64,000 nucleotides of DNA from NCBI GenBank assembly GCA_963831155.1, contig CAWHOY010000007.1, positions 124,001 to 188,000 of the forward strand. The letters run 5' to 3'. Every line of letters begins with the position of its first letter. The first letter of the stretch is position 1. The stretch comes from CAVRXQ01 sp963831155 (lineage in GTDB: Bacteria; Actinomycetota; Acidimicrobiia; Acidimicrobiales; Bog-793). Below, piece by piece: positions 43,413 to 51,886 of the stretch. The notes below the pieces were generated by a model that was given only the letters and a program-made list of their open reading frames with translations, had not been told where the DNA came from and did no database searches. Position numbers and translations under genes: made by a program.

Positions 43413-43419
43413 AGCGTCT

Positions 43420-44343
43420 GTGCGCGTCGGACTGACTATCCCTTTTCAAGGAGTCTCATTAACCGAGCTACCCGACCTCGTGCGACGCATCGAGGCGGCA
43501 GGCTACGACAGCCTCTGGACCGAGGAGTCGGTCAATTTCGACGGCATCACACCGCTCGTCATCGCCGCTCAGCACAGCGAGCGTCTTCGGCTCGCGAGCG
43601 GCATCATCAACGTTTTCACACGCGGTCCAGCGCTTCTTGCGCAAACTGCCGCAGCGCTCGCGGAGCTGAGCGGTGGCCGATTCGTATTCGGGCTCGGGAC
43701 CTCTTCGAACGTGATCGTCGAACAGTGGAACGGCATCCCCTTCACGCGACCCCTCGAAAAGATGCGCGACACCGTGGAATACCTGCGCGGTGTGCTCTCA
43801 GGTGAGCGCGGGCCCGGCGGTTTCCGGCTGCCACGACCGCCGACGCGACCTGTCCCGATCGTTGTCGCCGCGTTGCGCCCGTCGATGCTGCGACTTGCGG
43901 CTCAAATCGGCGACGGTGCCTTCACGAATTTCCTCCCACTCGGCAGCGCTTCGACGGTGGTCGACGCGTTCGGATCCCCCGACAAAGAGCTCGTGTGTCG
44001 CTTCTTCGTCGTGCCTGGGCCGGAAGACGAGGCCCTCGCAGTCGCGAGACGTGTCTTCGTCGCGTACGCGACCGTGCCGGTCTATTCGGAGTTCTTCCGT
44101 TGGCTCGGATGGTCGGAGGCGGTCGACCCGGTCGTTGCCGCCTGGAACGCCGGTGACCGGTCGCAGGCTCTCGAGCTTGTCAGGGATGATCTTGTGCGCG
44201 AGACGTTCTTAATCGGCCCGTTGGCAGGACAACGCGAACGATTGAAGGCGTTTGCCGAGGCGGGCGTCGACACCGCCGTACTCGCCGTGATCGCGCCGCC
44301 ATCGGAACTCGACTCTGTGATCGACGCCTTCGCGCCCGCGTAG
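43420..44343 (+). CDS. LLM-class F420-dependent oxidoreductase
   Basis: Luciferase-like TIM-barrel protein of 307 residues, probably F420-dependent. Motifs: MRVGLTIPFQGVSLTELPDL, AGYDSLWTEES, RLRLASGIINVFTRGP and GRFVFGLGTSSNVIVEQWNG. It starts with GTG at 43420, leaderless by inference from the TACAGT box 8 nt upstream. Its stop is 2 bp from the kinase start, so the two are probably co-transcribed. It differs in sequence from the LLM protein at 24.5 kb. Confidence 0.85.
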   Translation: MRVGLTIPFQGVSLTELPDLVRRIEAAGYDSLWTEESVNFDGITPLVIAAQHSERLRLASGIINVFTRGPALLAQTAAALAELSGGRFVFGLGTSSNVIVEQWNGIPFTRPLEKMRDTVEYLRGVLSGERGPGGFRLPRPPTRPVPIVVAALRPSMLRLAAQIGDGAFTNFLPLGSASTVVDAFGSPDKELVCRFFVVPGPEDEALAVARRVFVAYATVPVYSEFFRWLGWSEAVDPVVAAWNAGDRSQALELVRDDLVRETFLIGPLAGQRERLKAFAEAGVDTAVLAVIAPPSELDSVIDAFAPA

Positions 44344-44345
44344 AG

Positions 44346-45437
44346 GTGGCTGGGGTCGAGCCCGACATCGTCGAATCCGACGCCGAGGCGGCGACGCTTT
44401 CACGGCAGCCGCTGCTCGTCCTCGATCGGGTGCGCGGCTTCCTCGACGAGCACGAACTCGGATCGGGAGCCGTCAAGGCGACCCGAATCGGCTCCGGTGG
44501 CGGCTCGAACTTCTCGTTCCTGGTTGAGCGCGGCGACGATCGCTACGTGTTGCGGCGCCCGCCCCGGCCGCCGCTCCCCCCTTCCGCGCACGACGTCGTG
44601 CGTGAGGCCAACCTCCAGCTGGCGCTGGCGCGATTCGGCATCCGTGTACCACGCATTCGGGCCGTCTGCGACGACGAGTCCTTGCTCGGCGTGCCTTTCT
44701 ACATGGCGGATTACATCGAAGGAGTCGTCGTCGCCGACGAACTCCCAACCGAACTACAGCAGGATGAGGAGGCGCGGCGACTCCTTGGATACGACCTCGT
44801 TGACACGCTCGTCGAGATCCACGCGGTGGATGTATCCGCGCCTGCGCTCGCCCATTTCTCGCGTCCCGGCAGTTACCTCGAGCGCCAGGTGCGCCGTTTC
44901 TCTCAGCTCTGGGAGGTGAACGCGACCCGAGAACTTCCGCTCGTCGCCGACGTCGGGGCCCGACTCGCGGAATCGATGCCCGAGCCGCTGACGCCGACGG
45001 TCGTCCATGGCGACTACCGGCTCGGGAACATGATCGTCGCGCCCAACCCCCCAAACCGAATCGTCGCGGTCTTGGACTGGGAGATGGGGGCGATCGGTGA
45101 TCCGCGCGCGGACTTGGGGTACCTCCTCGCCACGTACTCCGAGCCGGGAGGCGAGTCGAGCCCGCTCGGCACGTCGCCCGTGACGTCAGTTCCGGGCTTT
45201 CCTTCACGCGAAGAGCTCGCTAACCGCTACGTGGAAAGCAGCGGTCGCAAGGTGGAGTTGCTCGCCTGGTTTGAAGCGCTCGCTCTTTGGAAAGCGGCGG
45301 TGTTCTGCGAAGCGATCTATGGCCGTTTCACCCGGGGAGAACTCACTGCCGACGACGCGCGGGCGGCGCGATTCGAAGAGATCGTTCCTGCGTTGGCGGT
45401 GACTGCATCGGCACATCTCGATGCGCTGCGCGTCTGA
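44346..45437 (+). CDS. APH-family small-molecule kinase (ACAD10/11 kinase-like)
   Basis: Aminoglycoside-phosphotransferase-fold kinase of 363 residues. ATP-site glycine-rich loop IGSGGGSNFSFLV (48-60), catalytic loop HGDYRLGN (221-228) and metal-binding DWEMGAIGDPRADL (244 onwards) are intact. Stand-alone members of this subgroup are found with ACAD10/11-like dehydrogenases. In Pseudomonas LvaA phosphorylates 4-hydroxyvaleryl-CoA and in mammals ACAD10/11 do the equivalent in one polypeptide. Here the dehydrogenase at 41481, two SDRs and ligases lie nearby. I infer a role on a 4-hydroxyacyl-CoA; the substrate is not shown. Confidence 0.8.
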   Translation: MAGVEPDIVESDAEAATLSRQPLLVLDRVRGFLDEHELGSGAVKATRIGSGGGSNFSFLVERGDDRYVLRRPPRPPLPPSAHDVVREANLQLALARFGIRVPRIRAVCDDESLLGVPFYMADYIEGVVVADELPTELQQDEEARRLLGYDLVDTLVEIHAVDVSAPALAHFSRPGSYLERQVRRFSQLWEVNATRELPLVADVGARLAESMPEPLTPTVVHGDYRLGNMIVAPNPPNRIVAVLDWEMGAIGDPRADLGYLLATYSEPGGESSPLGTSPVTSVPGFPSREELANRYVESSGRKVELLAWFEALALWKAAVFCEAIYGRFTRGELTADDARAARFEEIVPALAVTASAHLDALRV

Positions 45438-45515
45438 CCGAGCGATCACATCGAAGCGATCACGATCACGCTCGGGGAGTCGAGAAAGGCGGCCTCCTCC
45501 ACAGACGAGGCGGCT

Positions 45516-48500
45516 TCAGCCGGGTAACGCTGAGGCGGCACGCTGTGCCGGGTAGCGCTCCGCCAGGCGATCAAGCAGCGGCGTGACCCCGAGCAATTCG
45601 ATTCCGTCACGCGCGGCCGCGGCTGCTTCCGCTGCCTCTGGGCGCGAGTCGAGCAGGAACGCCATGTCGACTTGGCAAAGGGCGAGATCGAATGGCGCCT
45701 CGAGCTCTCGCCACGCCCGAGTGGCACCCGTGTACGTCGCCACCGATTGGTCGAGCTCACCGCTCAGTGCTGCGACACCAGCTTCGACAGTTTGCCGCAA
45801 TGCGTCCATCCGGCGTCCATGGAAGTTGTCGATCGCAGCACGCGCTGTGGCCGCTCGTTCCCTGTCCCGCAACCACAGCGCCGCTCGCGCCTGGACCTGG
45901 AGGGCGGACGGGCCGTTGATGCCGGCGGGGTCGACTGCGACCGCCGCCTCGGCACCGGCGTACGCGGATTCGAGTTCGCCGGAGATGAGACGCATTAGCG
46001 CGAGGTACCAGAGGTTGGTCGCGCGCATGTGAATGTACGCCGCGGCTTCCGTTTCCTTTGCGAGCCGCTCAAGCTCGCGAATTGCTTGGCCGATGTCGCC
46101 GGTCAGCCCTTCGAGCAACGCTCTCGCGCAGTCTCGAAAATGCATCTGGCTGCTGTTCTCCTCTCCGAGGTGCATCGCGTCGACATCGGCAATCGCGCTG
46201 CGAGCCGTATCCCACTCGCCGAGGAGGAGCGAGAACTCGGCCACGTTGAGGAGGTTGATCGTTTCGAGCGGGCGGTTTCCGGCTCGGCGCGCCACAGGGA
46301 CCGCCCTCAGCGCCGCGTTCAAGGACTCGCGCGGCTCGTCGTCGGTCGCCGTAACGCCGAGAGAAGTGAGGTAGTCGGCCAGTTGGCCGAGCAGCCCGCT
46401 CGTCTCGGCGATCGCGACTCCCCCTCTATACAAGATGAGGGCCTCTTTGTGACGGCCCATCGAAAAGAGCGAATGAGCCTTTGATTGGAGGGCTTCGAGA
46501 AAGGTCTCCGGGGCGTCGAGATGCTCGACGATGGCGAGGGCCCGTTCGGCCCAGTCGTGCGCGCGCCGCTGTTCGCCGACCATTGTCGCCAGCGCCGCCA
46601 TCGTCTGGGCGAGCTCCGCGCGTACGTGTTGGTCACCGTCGGCGTCAAGCGACTCAAAGGCCGCCTCGGAACGTCGCGACGCTTCATCGAATCTTCCAAG
46701 GAAAGCGAGCGGAATCGCCGCCCGTGCGACGGCGCGGCCGGCGGCGTCGCGGTCTCCGGCAGCGTCGAAGTCCCGATGCGCCTGCTCGTAGAGCTCGACG
46801 GCGCGTTCGTTCGAGCCCGAAAGCTGTGCCGCCCGGCCGGCGAGCAGCGAAAGCGTGCCGCGCTCTCCGGTTGCCGACGGGATCTCGAGCGCCTGGTCGA
46901 GGTAGGAGAGCGCCTGTTCCGGCGCCCCCAACGAGAGTGCGCGTTGCCCGGCGCCGACGAGCGACTCGCGAGCCCGCGCCCCGAGCTCGTCACGTTCGGG
47001 TCCTTCAGGAGATGTTCGGTGCGCCTCGAGATAGTGGGCGGCGACGACCCCGACGAGCTCGTCGTCAACAAGTGACTCGTAATACCTGGCGGCCAAGAGG
47101 TGTTTTCCCCGCCGGTCCTTGCGCGAAAGCGTCGAGTAGGCGACCTCGCGGATGACGCTCTGCAGAAAGCCATACTGGCCGCGCTCTGGCGAACGCGGAT
47201 CGATGTCGACGGAGAGGAACTCTTTCCGAGCGAGATCGCGGAGCTGACTCTCGAGCTCTTCTTTCCCCCTTCCCGTCAATGCCGAAAGTGCACTCGTGCT
47301 GAAGCTCTTTCCGAGCACGGCCGCGTCTTGAATAAGGGCGCGCTCGCCCTCTGGCAACGAGTCAAGCCGCGAGGCAATCAGGGCATGCAAGCTGTCCGGT
47401 ATCTCGAAGTCGGTGAGTTCGCCCGAGGCCTCGTAGGTTCCGCCCCGTTCCCTCAGAAGGCCGTTGCCCGAGAGCATGCGAACGATTTCCACCGCGTAGA
47501 GCGGCACGCCTTCAGCTCGTTCGAGGATCGCCGCTGACAACGAAGCCGGGATTTCTTGAATCATCCCTTTGAGGAGTTCACCCATCGCCTCACTGTCGAG
47601 CGGCTCGAGGTGGAGCGAAGTGAAACTGCGCTGCCCCGCTCCCCAACTCGGGCGCCTCTCGAACAGTTCCGGGCGGGCGAGAACGACAACGAGAATGGGG
47701 TGACTCTTTGACCATTCGAGTACGAATTCGATGAAGTCGATCATTCCGGAATCGGCCCACTGGAGATCCTCGAAGACCATAACGACCGGCGCGCGTTCCG
47801 CAATGTGCTCAAAGAACGTCCGCCAAGCGGAGAAAGTCTCCTCGCGCGCCCCCTGTGGCGAGGCGGAAAGGCCGAGAAGGTGGGCGAGGCGTGTTTCGAT
47901 CCAAGAGCGCTCGTCCTTGTCGGCGACGAACTCGTCCACGGAGTCGGCGAGCTTCCTTCGCGCGGAGGAATGCTCCTCGTCTTCGGCGATCCCGGCGCGC
48001 ATCCGGATCATCTCGGCGAGGGCCCAGAAGCTGATGCCCTCCCCGTAGGCGGGGCTGCGACCCTGGTGCCAGTAGATCGTCTCGACCAGCCCGTCGACGT
48101 ATTTCTGGAACTCCCACGCGAGGCGGCTCTTTCCGATGCCGGGTATTCCTGTTACCGAGACGAGCCGAGCACGTCGTTCCCGCCCGACACCATCGAGCGC
48201 GTCCTTGAGTGAGCGGAGCTCCTCGACACGTCCGACGAATGGCGCCTCGATGCCCCTTGGTCGTCCGACCCCTTGACGTTGCGCCACCACCCGCAGCGCA
48301 CGCCAGGCGTGGACGGTCTCTTCCTTCCCCTTCAGGACGAGCTCACCGGCGTCGACGTAGGAAATGGCGTGGTTCGTTGATGTGAACGTCGCCTCGCCGA
48401 CGAGTGCCGAGCGCGGATCGGCCACGTTCTGCAGCCGGGAGGCGGTATTGACGAGGTCGCCGGCAACCATCCTTTCGCCGATGCCGCCGCGGTTGATCGC

Positions 48501-49043
48501 GGCCTCTCCCGTCATGACGCCGGCGCGCGCCGCGAGCCCGGGGACATTGACTTCTGTACCGAGGGCGGTGATCGCCTCGATGAGGTCGAGGCCACAGCGA
48601 ACCGCCCGCTCGGCGTCGTCTTCGTGGGCGACCGTCGCTCCCCAAACCGCAAAGACGGCGTCGCCGATGAAATTGTCGACGAAGCCCCCGTATCTTTCGA
48701 TGACTGACCGGCAAACCTCGGCGAAACGCATGAGAAGGTCGCGAACCTCTTCGGCGTCCCGACTCTCCGAAAGGCTCGTAAATCCCACGAGGTCAGCGAA
48801 CAGGACTGAAACCAGCCTGCGCTCGGCAAGAGAGGGTCCCGGTGGTGTCGACTCGACTTCCCTCCCTTGCGGTTGCGTGCCTGTAACCGCTGGCGAAACC
48901 GCCGTTCCGCACTGCTCGCAGAAGCGTTGTCCTGTCTGCACCGGAGCGCCGCAGGCGCTGCAGGCGAGCAGCATTGTGTAGCCACAACTGCCGCAAAAGC
49001 GAGCCGACGAGCTGGCTTCAACGCCACAATTCGAACAGCGCAC
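45516..49043 (-). CDS. Class III cyclase-domain / AAA ATPase / TPR signalling protein
   Basis: A 1175-residue multidomain protein. Two zinc ribbons (Cys3, 6, 17, 20 and Cys28, 31, 42, 45) come first, then a class III nucleotide cyclase domain (about 75-255) with Asp84 (LFADLVGFT), Asp128 (FIGDAV), Asn199 and Arg203 (GDLVNTASRL). A LuxR/MalT-type STAND ATPase follows, with Walker A GIPGIGKS (299-306), and then about 450 residues of TPR-like helices (about 690-1150). The cyclase position that normally carries the adenine-selecting lysine reads Asn124 (VDNFIGD) although its partner Asp196 is kept, so activity or base preference is uncertain. No DNA-binding domain. GTG start at 49043. Confidence 0.85.
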   Translation of the reverse strand: MRCSNCGVEASSSARFCGSCGYTMLLACSACGAPVQTGQRFCEQCGTAVSPAVTGTQPQGREVESTPPGPSLAERRLVSVLFADLVGFTSLSESRDAEEVRDLLMRFAEVCRSVIERYGGFVDNFIGDAVFAVWGATVAHEDDAERAVRCGLDLIEAITALGTEVNVPGLAARAGVMTGEAAINRGGIGERMVAGDLVNTASRLQNVADPRSALVGEATFTSTNHAISYVDAGELVLKGKEETVHAWRALRVVAQRQGVGRPRGIEAPFVGRVEELRSLKDALDGVGRERRARLVSVTGIPGIGKSRLAWEFQKYVDGLVETIYWHQGRSPAYGEGISFWALAEMIRMRAGIAEDEEHSSARRKLADSVDEFVADKDERSWIETRLAHLLGLSASPQGAREETFSAWRTFFEHIAERAPVVMVFEDLQWADSGMIDFIEFVLEWSKSHPILVVVLARPELFERRPSWGAGQRSFTSLHLEPLDSEAMGELLKGMIQEIPASLSAAILERAEGVPLYAVEIVRMLSGNGLLRERGGTYEASGELTDFEIPDSLHALIASRLDSLPEGERALIQDAAVLGKSFSTSALSALTGRGKEELESQLRDLARKEFLSVDIDPRSPERGQYGFLQSVIREVAYSTLSRKDRRGKHLLAARYYESLVDDELVGVVAAHYLEAHRTSPEGPERDELGARARESLVGAGQRALSLGAPEQALSYLDQALEIPSATGERGTLSLLAGRAAQLSGSNERAVELYEQAHRDFDAAGDRDAAGRAVARAAIPLAFLGRFDEASRRSEAAFESLDADGDQHVRAELAQTMAALATMVGEQRRAHDWAERALAIVEHLDAPETFLEALQSKAHSLFSMGRHKEALILYRGGVAIAETSGLLGQLADYLTSLGVTATDDEPRESLNAALRAVPVARRAGNRPLETINLLNVAEFSLLLGEWDTARSAIADVDAMHLGEENSSQMHFRDCARALLEGLTGDIGQAIRELERLAKETEAAAYIHMRATNLWYLALMRLISGELESAYAGAEAAVAVDPAGINGPSALQVQARAALWLRDRERAATARAAIDNFHGRRMDALRQTVEAGVAALSGELDQSVATYTGATRAWRELEAPFDLALCQVDMAFLLDSRPEAAEAAAAARDGIELLGVTPLLDRLAERYPAQRAASALPG

Positions 49044-49144
49044 AGACCTACCCCCGTTGTTCCGAACGAGCGTAGTGAGCTAGTCGCGTCTCGAGGAGGG
49101 GACTCCGCCCGAGGCGGTCGCGCTCCGTGAGAGGCTTTCGACGC

Positions 49145-49227
49145 GCGGGTGTGGCGGAATTTGGCAGACGCGCCGGGTTTAGGTCCCGGTCCCTTCGGGG
49201 GTGGAGGTTCGACTCCTCTCGCCCGCA
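49145..49227 (+). tRNA. tRNA-Leu (anticodon TAG)
   Basis: 83-nt tRNA with acceptor arms GCGGGTG (49145-49151) and CGCCCGC (49220-49226), discriminator A, the anticodon loop TTTAGGT between CCGGG and CCCGG, and a long variable arm (GTCCCTTCGGGGG region), as in class II tRNA-Leu. Anticodon TAG reads CUA. CCA is not encoded. An open reading frame running through this gene is an artefact. Confidence 0.9.
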
Positions 49228-49342
49228 CGCACGTAGCTCTTTGCGAACCGATCGCACGATGTGCGGCGTCTATACGCGACCGAAGCGCGGGCGGCGTCGG
49301 TGTGCAGGATCTCTGGCTCAAACGGAAAAAGGGAGTCGCGAA

Positions 49343-50563
49343 GTGCGTGTGCTGTTGTCGACGTATGGCGGGCGCGGGGACGTCGAACCGCTGGTGAGCC
49401 TTGCCGTTCGGTTACGGGACCTGGGCGGCGAGGTACGGGCGTGCGCGCCGCCGGACCGCGGCGAGCGGCTCGCCGAATTCGGCGTGCCGCTGGTGCCGGT
49501 CGGCCAGCCGGTGCGCCCGCTGCTGCACGGGCCAAGGCCGGCTTCGGCGGCGGACGTGCCCCGGATCGCGGCCGAGTTGATCGCCGCGCAGTTCGACGCG
49601 CTCGCCGGGGCAGCCGAGGGATGTGATGCGCTAATGGCGACCGGCCTACTGCCGGCCGCGGCCGGCGCGCGGTCTGTCGCCGAGCATCTGGGCATCCGCT
49701 ACCTATACGCGGCCTACTGTCCAATTTTTCTGCCCTCGCCGCACCACCCACCGGTGCCGCTTCCGGGTCGGCCGCTACCGCCGGACGTGACCGACAACCG
49801 AGTGCTGTGGGACCTGAACGACCAGAGCGCGAACGCGCTGTTCGGCGCGGCGCTCAACGCCCGCCGGGCGTCGAGCGGCTTGTCGCCAGTGGACAACGTC
49901 TACGACTACGCCTTCACCGACCATCCCTGGCTGGCGGCAGACCCGACTCTGGCTCCCTGGAAGGAGACGGCGGAACTCGACGTCGTACAGACGGGCGCGT
50001 GGACGCTGCCGGACGAGCGCCCGCTGCAAGCGGAGCTGGTGGCTTTCCTGGACGCCGGCCCACCACCGGTGTACGTGGGCTTTGGCGGTATGCCCATGCG
50101 CGCCCCGGAGGACATCGGCAGGGTGGTCATCGAGGCGGTGCGCTCCCAGGGCCGCCGAGCCGTCGTTTCGGCCGGTGCGGCCGAGCTGGCCCTGATTGAC
50201 GAGCGGGACGACTGCTTCGCCATCGGCGAGGTCAACCAGCAGGCACTGTTTCCTCTAGTGGCCGCCGTCGTGCACCACGGCGGCGCGGGCACGACGACGA
50301 CAGCCGCCCGGGCCGGCGCGCCTCAAGTGGTGGTGCCCCAGATGGCGGACCAGCCCTACTGGGCCGGCCGAGTGGCCGAGCTCGGCATCGGCACGGCGCA
50401 CGACGGCCCGGCTCCGACCACCGAGTCCCTGGCGGCCGCGCTCAGGACCGCGCTGACCCCCGAGACGCGCGCACGCGCGGCAGCCGTCTCGGGCACGATC
50501 CGGACCGACGGGGCGAGGGTGGCCGCGACACTGCTGCTCGGCGCGGCCAGACCAGCGACTTGA
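49343..50563 (+). CDS. GT1-family (UGT-like) glycosyltransferase
   Basis: 406-residue glycosyltransferase related to macrolide and glycopeptide antibiotic sugar transferases. It begins RVLLSTYGGRGDVEPLVSLAVRL. The nucleotide-sugar region near the C terminus has AVVHHGGAGTTTTAARAGAPQVVVPQ. GTG 49343 is the start; GGGAG (49331-49335) is 7 nt upstream. Codon use differs from most of the window: Leu is mostly CTG and Val mostly GTG, where neighbours prefer CTC and GTC. Together with its position just behind tRNA-Leu, this suggests horizontal acquisition. No aglycone biosynthesis genes are near, so the acceptor is unknown. Confidence 0.85.
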   Translation: MRVLLSTYGGRGDVEPLVSLAVRLRDLGGEVRACAPPDRGERLAEFGVPLVPVGQPVRPLLHGPRPASAADVPRIAAELIAAQFDALAGAAEGCDALMATGLLPAAAGARSVAEHLGIRYLYAAYCPIFLPSPHHPPVPLPGRPLPPDVTDNRVLWDLNDQSANALFGAALNARRASSGLSPVDNVYDYAFTDHPWLAADPTLAPWKETAELDVVQTGAWTLPDERPLQAELVAFLDAGPPPVYVGFGGMPMRAPEDIGRVVIEAVRSQGRRAVVSAGAAELALIDERDDCFAIGEVNQQALFPLVAAVVHHGGAGTTTTAARAGAPQVVVPQMADQPYWAGRVAELGIGTAHDGPAPTTESLAAALRTALTPETRARAAAVSGTIRTDGARVAATLLLGAARPAT

Positions 50564-50701
50564 ACGCGCCGGGCTGAGCCCAGATTCGCTATCCGGTCTT
50601 CATCCGCAAAGCGCTCGAGTTCTGGTCGTGCGCGAGACAACGATGCTCCCGGTGTCCGAAGGTCAGTTTCCGGCGGCTCGAGTCGCCTACCCGGCGCAGC
50701 C

Positions 50702-51706
50702 CTAGAGCTCAATCTCGATCGTTTGACCTTGCCACTCCACCGTCAACGCGCGGGCAGCTGACGCCGCATCATCGTTCGCCTCCTCGGGGACAAAGTACGA
50801 ACGCCCGGCCCAGTCGCCGGTCGCTTGCGGCTCGGAATCACCGAGTGCGAGCAGATAGCGCTCATTTGCGTCTACCGAGATCTTTAGAAATTGCGGCCCT
50901 TCCGGTGTGCCGTGCCTTCGCGGCTCGCCGGGATCTCTCGTCGCCCTCGCGCGCCGCCCGCCGGGGCCAGTGATCAGGCGCTGAATGGGCTGGCGAAGGC
51001 GGCGCATCCCCCCGAAGGGGGCATTCGGATCGCGCTGCAGCAAATCGAGGAGCGGCTTGGGCACGCCGGAGAGCTTCCAATGCACTTCGATGTCGTTCTC
51101 GTAGAACAAGATCCCGACCACCCGGAAGTCGATTCCCTCTCGGGAGAGAGAAAGTTCCGGTCCAGGAATTACCCGCGTCGGGTATCGCGGCCAATCGAAC
51201 TCTTGCACGAGGCGCGTTATGCGAGCCGTGTTGGAGGACACGGACTCTTGTTCGACGGCCGGATGGTCATACCCCTCGAGAAGCGAGATGACGACACCGC
51301 GAACTTTGGGCAAGTCAGCACCGAGGCTCTGAAGGACCTGAGCAGCGACTCCTTCGCCTTCCCGAACGAGTCCGAGGAGTATGTGCTCGGTCCCGATGTA
51401 GTTATGCCCGAGCTGCAGTGCTTCGCGCAGGGAGAGCTCCAACACTTTCTTTGCGCGGGGAGTGAACGGCATCTCCACGCTCGCCTGTGTTCGGCTGGCG
51501 GGTCCGATTGTCTCTTCGACTCTCTCTCGCACCTCCTCAAGCGAGATATCGAAGGAGCGGAGCGCCTGTGCAGCGAGTCCTTCGCCCTCGTCGATCAAAC
51601 CGAGCAGGAGGTGCTCGGTTCCGACGAAGCCGTGATTCATCAGGCGTGCTTCGTTTTGGGCGAGGACGAGTACTCGGCGAGCCCGATCCGTGAACCGCTC
51701 GAACAC
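50702..51706 (-). CDS. Orphan ClpC/ClpA N-domain protein with unknown C-terminal domain
   Basis: 334-residue protein. Residues 1-145 are two Clp-N repeats, FTDRARRVLVLAQNEARLMN and FTPRAKKVLELSLREALQLG, each with GTEHLLLGL- or GTEHILLGL-type helices, as in the adaptor-binding N domain of ClpC. There is no AAA+ module and no Walker motif. Residues about 165-334 have no clear match; they contain ARRARATRD-type basic and acidic segments and a final EWQGQTIEIEL strand. It may act as an adaptor or decoy for Clp machinery. GTG start at 51706 is 6 nt behind TAGCCT. Confidence 0.75.
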   Translation of the reverse strand: MFERFTDRARRVLVLAQNEARLMNHGFVGTEHLLLGLIDEGEGLAAQALRSFDISLEEVRERVEETIGPASRTQASVEMPFTPRAKKVLELSLREALQLGHNYIGTEHILLGLVREGEGVAAQVLQSLGADLPKVRGVVISLLEGYDHPAVEQESVSSNTARITRLVQEFDWPRYPTRVIPGPELSLSREGIDFRVVGILFYENDIEVHWKLSGVPKPLLDLLQRDPNAPFGGMRRLRQPIQRLITGPGGRRARATRDPGEPRRHGTPEGPQFLKISVDANERYLLALGDSEPQATGDWAGRSYFVPEEANDDAASAARALTVEWQGQTIEIEL

Positions 51707-51712
51707 AGGCTC

Positions 51713-51718
51713 AGGCTA
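51713..51718 (-). promoter_or_regulatory. -10 box, leaderless promoter of the Clp-N protein
   Basis: TAGCCT on the minus strand, 6 nt before the GTG at 51706. The same hexamer precedes clpP at 17193-17198. Confidence 0.5.
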
Positions 51719-51886
51719 TGCATTTGGCATGGCCCTAGCGCATCAGTTTTGGCCGACTGACCTCGAGATGGCTGCGGCGGTTGTGGCGGCGTCGGCTCTT
51801 TTGATGTTCGTACCCTTGGGGGCGGAGCCCCTGTCGCCTGCGCAAACAAACGGGTGAACAGCCGTCCGGGCGAAGGAGGAACTCAG

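Noticed and set aside
45438..45475. Hairpin between the APH kinase and cyclase genes
   Set aside because: Only 7 bp (CCGAGCG/CGCTCGG) with a 24-nt loop containing short direct repeats; too weak to call a terminator.
49127..49342. Upstream extension of the GT1 gene through the tRNA
   Set aside because: It reads through a complete tRNA-Leu; the GTG at 49343 has a proper ribosome-binding site.
49228..50701. Attachment-site repeat of the tRNA-Leu 3' end downstream of the GT1 gene
   Set aside because: I could not find a second copy of the tRNA 3' end in the following 1.5 kb, so no integration boundary can be claimed.
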